Positions 58,287-64,000 of a stretch of 64,000 bases of DNA are shown here, in pieces. The stretch spans positions 203,639 to 267,638 of the forward strand of contig RQTK01000167.1 in NCBI GenBank assembly GCA_003991915.1, read 5' to 3'. A program made the position numbers and the translations under genes. The notes beneath the pieces were generated by a model. The model ran no database searches. It saw only the letters and a list, made by a program, of their open reading frames with translations, and was not told the origin of the DNA. Origin of the DNA: Elysia chlorotica (Eukaryota; Mollusca; Gastropoda; Plakobranchidae). Every line of letters starts with the position of its first letter. The first letter of the stretch is position 1.

Positions 58287-59440
58287 CCAGCAAATAAAAA
58301 TAAAAATTTAAACTAAAGCTCACTAAGTTAGGGAATACGACGTTAAGAATACGATATTTAAGTTTTAAGAATTTTTAATCTGGAACCATTGCGAAAAAAT
58401 ACGGCTTATTTGCTTCTAAAATACTTTTAGTTTTAGTTTTAGACCAATTAGGAATATAAGATTACTAGAGTTGAGGATTGTATTTGTAATTATAAAATGG
58501 CACGAACTCTTATTTAATTTGCACATAGCTCATCTAGCAGGGGGTTGGGTTGGTTTAACGTCCAACATCAGCACTATATAGGCTATATTGTGGACGGGCC
58601 CCAGGACGGACGTCTGACAATTTTATGTGCTGCCACACACGAGACAGGGCGGGGATACCATGACTCCTGTCTCAGCCGGTCACATTATACTGACACCGAC
58701 CCAACCAGTAGGGAACGCAACTGCCAGTATTCGAACTCGGGACCTTTTGCGTCGGAAGCCGATGTTCTACCCTAGGATACCTCTTCAACCATAAGTCTTT
58801 TTCCACATTATCACTGTTACCATGACTCCTATCTCAGCCGGTCCTAGCAAAAGGTGGTATTGCTAATCTGTACGACTCTGATCTTTAACAGAGAACATTA
58901 AATGAGTAAACGTGAAAAATACATAACTATGTATTTCAAGATGGCATGAGAACATTATATTTTCTGCTTGTTGAACATATCTCATATCCTTCAACAAGGT
59001 CGAACATTAAGTTTAGGAGACGGTAAATTATCCTCCCATACACATATGTGATTTTTTTTTATTTTGAAATAAGACATTGGTTGGATGAAAGATTCATGGA
59101 TTGGGATCGAGGCTTCCAAATGTGGGCCTCGATTGGAATATTAAATTTTTTTTCCTTTTAATGCTCTTTTATTAATATTATTTCCGTATAACTCTGTTTA
59201 CTACAACGAAAAAAGACAAACAAAACCAAAAAACACAACATTATTTATCGTGATCTGAGAATAAAAAAGTTCTATTTGCCCCTTTACACCCAATTTGCTA
59301 AAGAACAACTGTGTTATTTTCAGGTCAAAACACAACCTGAAAACAAACAATAAAAACTACGAAATACATTGTACCTCTTGATTTCCGCAGTTTATAAAGT
59401 GACGTACAGTTGGAACAAAGTAACGACTCGTCTTATCCTC
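58287..59440. other. No gene seen, one SINE
   Basis: AT-rich sequence between the LINE fragment and the 48-bp array. It holds the SINE at 58543-58776, an extra piece ACTCCTATCTCAGCCGGTCC at 58825, and nothing else I can support. Confidence 0.45.
58543..58776 (-). mobile_element. CAACT-tailed SINE, nearly full length
   Basis: Tail complement GTTGGTTTAACGTCCAACAT, complete body, B-box complement ATTCGAACTCGGGACC and head to TGTTCTACCCTAGGA. The first 20 bases of the head are lost. Confidence 0.9.
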
Positions 59441-59749
59441 GCAAAGCAGAGGCAGTGGACACTTCTAGCTTGCGTGAAAAAAACACCCTAAGCTTTAAAC
59501 TTAAGCATGTTGAAAAACTCGTCTTATCCTCGCAAAGCAGAGTAATATATCACTTCTAGCTCGCGTGAAAAGAACACCCTAAGCTTTAAACTCAATATTA
59601 CTTCTAGCTCGCGTGAAAAGAACACCCTAAGCTTTAAACTCAATATTACTTCTAGCTCGCGTGAAAACAACACCCTAAGCTTTAAACTCAATACTACTTC
59701 TATCTCGCGTGAAAAAAACACCCCAAACTTTACACACGAGCATCTTAGA

Positions 59750-59814
<65 letters not shown>

Positions 59815-60815
59815 CTTTACACACGAGCATCTTAGAACAAACGGCTCGTCTTATTCTCGCAAAGCAGAAGAATATATAACTTCTAGCTCGCGTGAAAAGA
59901 CTCACAAAGCAGAGGAATATATTACTTCTAGCTCGCGTGAAAAGAACACCCCAAACTTTACCCACGAGCATCTTAGAACAAACGGCTCGTCTTATCCTCG
60001 CAAAGCAGAGGGAGGGGTTACTTCTAGCTCGCGTGAAAAGAACACCCTAAGCTTTAAACTCAATATTACTTCTAGCTCGCGTGAAAAGAACACCCTAAGC
60101 TTTAAACTCAATATTACTTCTAGCTCGTGTGAGAATAACACCCTAAGCTTTAAACTCAATATTACTTCTAGCTGCGTGAAAAGAACACCCTAAGCTTTAA
60201 ACTCAATACTACTTCTACTCGCGTGAAAAAAACACCCCAAACTTTACACACGAGCATCTTAGAACAAACGGCTCGTCTTATTCTCGAAAGCAGAAGCAAT
60301 ATATAGAACGAATATATAACTTTAGCTCGCGTGAAAAGAACACCCTAAGCCAAAGCAGAGGAATATATTACTTCTAGCTCGCGTGAAAAGAACACCCCAA
60401 ACTTTAACACGCGCGTCTTAGAACAAACGGCTCGTCTTACTCTTATACTCGTAAAGCAGAGTTGGGTTGGTTTAACGTCCAACTATATAGGCTATATTAA
60501 CGCAAAGCAGAGGAATAGAGCAATATATTACTTTTAGCTCGCGTGAAAAAAACACCCTAAGCTTTAAACTTAAGCATGTTGAAAAACTCGTCTTATCCTC
60601 GCAAAGCAGAGTAATATATCACTTCTAGCTCGCGTGAAAAGAACACCCTAAGCTTTAAACTCAATATTACTTCTAGCTCGCGTGAAAAGAACACCCTAAG
60701 CTTTAAACTCAATATTACTTCTAGCTTGCGTGAGGAGAACACCCTAAGCTTTAAACTCAATATTACTTCTAGCTGGCGTGAAAAGAACACCCTAAGCTTT
60801 AAACTCAATAGATAG
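59440..60815. repeat. 48-bp minisatellite in the proposed G7 intron
   Basis: Units of CTCAATATTACTTCTAGCTC plus GCGTGAAAAGAACACCCTAAGCTTTAAA, with longer variant blocks (ACACGAGCATCTTAGAACAA, GGCTCGTCTTATCCTCGCAA). GATA repeats (59749-59813) and a SINE scrap (60463-60500) interrupt it. A 48-base unit keeps frame, so minus-strand frames show 16-residue repeats (VFFSRELEVILSLKLR). Confidence 0.93.
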
Positions 60816-60819
60816 ATAG

Positions 60820-61230
60820 ATTTTTTGTGGCGTCGGCCATGATGGTTGTGTCGTGCGGGTCTTTGTCTGGGTATAAGGTTGAACAAAAATAAACATTTTA
60901 AGAAGTTAATGCTGGTGTTATTAATATTAAGATTTTAAGTTCAGGGCGGTAGAGATCTTTTGTGGCGTCGGCCATGATTGTTGTGTCGTGCGGGTTTTTG
61001 TCTGGATATTTATAAGGTGGGGAAATAATAATAAAAAAAAATTTTAAAAGTTAATGCTGGTGTTATTAATATTAAGATTTTAAGTTCAGGGCGTTGGAGA
61101 TCTTTTGTGGCGTCGGCCATGATTGTTGTGTCGTGCGGATCTTTGTCTGGGTATTTATAAGGTGGGGGAAAAGTTTTAAGAAGTTAATGCTGGTGTTATT
61201 AATATTAAGATTTTAAGTTCAGGGATCTTT
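60820..61230. repeat. About 125-bp tandem repeat, three units
   Basis: GATCTTTTGTGGCGTCGGCC, ATGATTGTTGTGTCGTGCGG, TCTTTGTCTGGGTATTTATA and GTTAATGCTGGTGTTATTAA recur at about 60825, 60950 and 61095. Confidence 0.9.
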
Positions 61231-61324
61231 TTTCGAGTGAAAATAGGTGGATAGTAGACAGATAAGGTAGATATTTCATATATAAATGGATAAATAGATA
61301 AATAGGTGTTAGATATATCGAGAG

Positions 61325-61446
<122 letters not shown>

Positions 61447-61475
61447 TGATAGAGAGGTATATATACATATTCTGT

Positions 61476-61572
61476 GTGGCAGAAAAGTGTAAAATTGTCA
61501 GATATTAGTATTGGGATCCGCCTACAATATAGTCTATATAGTGCAAATGTTGAACGCTAGGCAACAAACAAA
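61476..61572 (+). mobile_element. SINE distal fragment
   Basis: TGTGTGGCAGAAAAGTGTAA, TTGTCAGATATTAGTATTGG and TATAGTGCAAATGTTGAACG in family order, with a CAAACAAACA tail. Diverged. Confidence 0.65.
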
Positions 61573-61759
61573 CAAAGCCTTGTGGTTTATTCATTTTTGT
61601 TTGTTTTCATTGTTCTTGTTCTTGTTGTTATTGTAATTTCTCTTGAATTGGTAGCCATGGTAGAATTCACTTTTAACCAATCTTTAAAGTATAATTTTTT
61701 ATACTTTTGCCACTCATAGAGATAAAGGAACCACTGTTGCTGCTAATATAACAATATAT

Positions 61760-61959
61760 TAACTGTCCTAGGACATCATGGGCACAATATAGCCGTTACT
61801 GTGCTGGCGTGCCGTAAAAACAAAATCACTCACTCACTCACACACTCACTCACTCACCCTTTAACCTTTTTAGGACGCGCTATTAAAAGTGCTGTTATTG
61901 CCATTTGACGCACCATTTGAAAAACGAAAAAGTGTGAAAAAAGTGGTTTTCCGAGCGGA

Positions 61960-61996
<37 letters not shown>

Positions 61997-62000
61997 GAGT
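61760..62000. other. Short element end with ACTC tail, then GTT repeat
   Basis: GCACAATATAGCCGTTACTG and CGTGCCGTAAAAACAAAATC followed by CACTCACTCACTCA (61829-61857) look like the 3' end of a different SINE. A (GTT)n tract at 61960-61997 precedes a GAGTTGGTTTAA scrap. Confidence 0.45.
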
Positions 62001-62061
62001 TGGTTTAATTTAAAGCGGATACCAGCGTCGCGAAAAGGCTTAAAAATTATTAAAAGCTCAC

Positions 62062-63262
62062 CTGAGTATGAGCATCCCGCCGTCATGGCAACGGTGCGCT
62101 GAATTGGGCGGTTGATTTCCAAGCCCGTCGGTGTGTAAATCGGCCAGGTGCATCCGGGCCCTCTCTCCCCCGCCACACGGCCCAGAACCACAGCGCTCCG
62201 CCGGAATGTCCACGGGTCTTTAACGGGAAGACCAGGCGCATTGGATGTGACTCCTTTGCCCTTAACCACAGTAACGGGATTGCCTTGGTTGCAAGTCGTT
62301 TGGGTCGGTATCTTCAGATCAGAACCAGAAGATTCCATGTTTTTCATGGCGCAGTTCAACGCTTCCGCCGGCGTGTCTGTATCCGGTCTGTACGGAGCGC
62401 CTATGATCCCCCTGAGTGGAACCCCGTCCAGAGTTTCCATCTCCGAGCGGGCTATGGCGAAGCTGTGATCCGGGATGGGCGGGTGGTCCGACATGTTAGA
62501 GCGCCGGAATTTGACCGTGAGCGGTGACGGTTCGGGCTTGACGTCAACCTCTGGGTAGACCAGGGGCCACCTTGGGAGCATGTCCAGGTGCTGGCCGTAC
62601 GTCTCGTTTTCGGTTTGCCTGATTGGCGGTGCGAAATGGCCCGGTATGAGCTTCACATCCCACGGGGTTTTCTTCATCTCCTTATGCCTTTTCTCCCGTT
62701 CTTTCCGTGCGGCGGATTTCCCGTCAACCCACGCTTTATACTTTGGGTCATCTTTAATCAAGTAGCAATCTTCACGCTCACATCCTTGTCCATCTCCGCT
62801 CACGTCTGCCTTTTTCGCCGAACCCGGGAGAATCTGTTTAACTCCGTGCCTTCCACAACCTGGTTTCCCGCGTTCCTCGACTCCTTCACTTGTGCAGAGT
62901 CTTTGAGATGCTGCCATCCGGCGAAGCTGACAATGCTCGCACTGTTCCACGAACGTGTCGTTGGGCTGATCGTTGTCGAGCTTCCGTTCTCCGAGAAATT
63001 TACCCCCGGCGAACCAATCCACGCTCCGCCTGAACGCGAGGTCGTGGTAAAAAGGGGTGTCACGTGGGTACGGCACGGGGAGGTTACTCCCGATGATTCG
63101 CCCATCCCGACTGAAGCCGCAGCCGTAGCTTCGCGGGTTTATCGAGCTGGTCTGGGAGTGGGGGTACTCGATGTTCAGGTAGGTCGGCGCGGCGCGGCTA
63201 CATTTGTCGGTGACGCAGCTACGAACGTATCTTGGTGGTGGTTTGGGTCCATCCTCAGCCAT
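62062..63262 (-). CDS. G7 first exon: uncharacterised protein, at least 400 residues
   Basis: ATG at 63262-63260. The frame is open for 400 codons to a CTCAG|GTGAGC donor in phase 1. It reads MAEDGPKPPPRYVRSCVTDK and NPRSYGCGFSRDGRIIGSNL near 42-61, then CEHC at 108-111 and a Lys/Arg/Glu stretch (AARKEREKRHKEMKK). It continues with PPIPDHSFAIARSEMETLDG and WTFRRSAVVLGRVAGERGPG, ending GCSYS. It is strongly GC-rich in an AT-rich setting, hydrophilic, with no membrane segment and many Pro/Tyr/Arg. Two short CxxC-type pairs are present, but no known zinc-binding domain. It may be an axonemal or sperm structural protein by composition. The family is not recognised. Confidence 0.82.
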
Positions 63263-63389
63263 TGTTTATAAATAACTCTTCTTTGTTTAACTTTAAATCT
63301 GGAGTGACAGATTAACAGATTAATTGGCGCTCAAGTTGTTTAATATCATGTCTTATTTCGTTTTCAAAAATTATAATTAAGATTGTGGC

Positions 63390-63545
63390 TTTTGAGTGTA
63401 ATATTGTATTGCGTCAACAATATATGATTATTCTTCTTTTGTACATGTGATAATGGAAATTGTTAAGCGCACTGAGCATGATTGTTCATGGAAGTGTGCT
63501 ATATAAATGCAATATATTATTATTATTAAAGATTTAAAATATTTT
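63390..63545 (+). mobile_element. LINE 3' UTR with ATT tail
   Basis: TAATGGAAATTGTTAAGCGC, ACTGAGCATGATTGTTCATG and GTGCTATATAAATGCAATAT, then ATTATT. It matches the end of the LINE at 10865-11345 (there on minus). Confidence 0.8.
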
Positions 63546-63958
63546 AGAAATGCTGCTGGATATTATTCAAGTGACGGAAGCTTTCGTTTTTTTAATGAAT
63601 GAACATTTTAATAGGATACTATACAACGAAGGTGACGAGATGGTGATATGATATTAACAAGATTCTATTGGTCTTTTATCAGTATTGCGATAGAACTTTG
63701 TTACTATCAGATCACGAAATATTAGACATTGTTTATAACTTTTCTTCAACTGCTTTTTTTTCCTTTTATCTGGATTAACAAATCGTTTCCTAGGCTGTAT
63801 ACATTAATTTATTTTTACATGACAAAATACAAAAGTTCTACTTGCCTTCTTTATCTACATTCTATAGAACTTTGGTATTGTCAGATCACGAAATATGTAT
63901 AGCTTGCATAATAATGAAAATAATTATTATAATAATAATCATAATAATAATAATAATG

Positions 63959-64000
<42 letters not shown>
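63546..64000. other. AT-rich end of window with (AAT)n
   Basis: No exon seen. CAGATCACGAAATAT occurs twice (63708, 63883), a short local duplication. (AAT)n begins near 63925 and runs off the window. Confidence 0.6.

Noticed and set aside
62148-63271. Plus-strand open frames opposite G7
   Set aside because: They mirror the GC-rich G7 exon; G7 has the better start, composition and a consensus donor. The same holds for frames opposite G2, G3 and G5.

Overview
The window is eukaryotic and looks like a gastropod mollusc genome. It has spliced genes with GT/AG introns in a very AT-rich, repeat-dense background. One tRNA-headed SINE with a CAACT tail is present in well over a dozen copies. There are LINE 3' ends with ATT tails, long GA/CT, ATT, GATA and CAA/GTT microsatellites, and many minisatellites. 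There are no prokaryotic features. The species cannot be named from the sequence. A 624-base run of N (36854-36854+623) marks an assembly gap.

Left part (1-17.2 kb, minus strand): two conserved housekeeping genes are recognisable. The first coding exon of the AP-3 adaptor delta subunit (Ap3d1) is at 1690-1785; the rest of that gene lies off the left edge. The last exons of an ATG4C/D-type autophagy protease are at 13072-17181. Its DPH motif and C-terminal LIR-like tail are visible, but the exons with the catalytic cysteine are not, and one conserved internal exon could not be found. The 11 kb between them is AT-rich and holds SINE/LINE relics, a 460-bp tandem duplication and microsatellites.

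Right part (19-63.3 kb): a loose cluster of seven small, GC-richer genes without recognisable domains, here called G1-G7. G1 (only its first exon was found), G2, G3, G5 and G6 are on plus; G4 and G7 are on minus. Exons of G4, G5, G6 and G7 were assembled by hand from splice sites, and the phases agree at every junction. Predicted lengths are 168 (G2), 178 (G3), 359 (G4), 179 (G5), 171 (G6) and 477 (G7) residues. G2/G3 and G5/G6 look like divergent paralogue pairs. All are rich in Pro, Arg, Tyr and Trp, with no signal peptide or membrane segment. This composition recalls sperm or ciliary microtubule-inner proteins, but that role is inference. G4 carries a 150-residue glutamine-rich domain with nine periodic Y-x-x-x-W motifs. 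G6 and G7 interleave on opposite strands.

The most striking pattern is that minisatellite arrays begin at, or within about 15 bases of, the stop codons of G2, G3, G4 and G7. In G3 and G4 the repeat unit contains the last codons and the stop itself. Other unusual items are a pair of abutting perfect hairpins with near-identical loops in an ATG4 intron, two families of palindromic MITE-like elements, foldback and chimeric SINEs, and a filled/empty SINE insertion site preserved inside a tandem duplication of a G5 splice donor.
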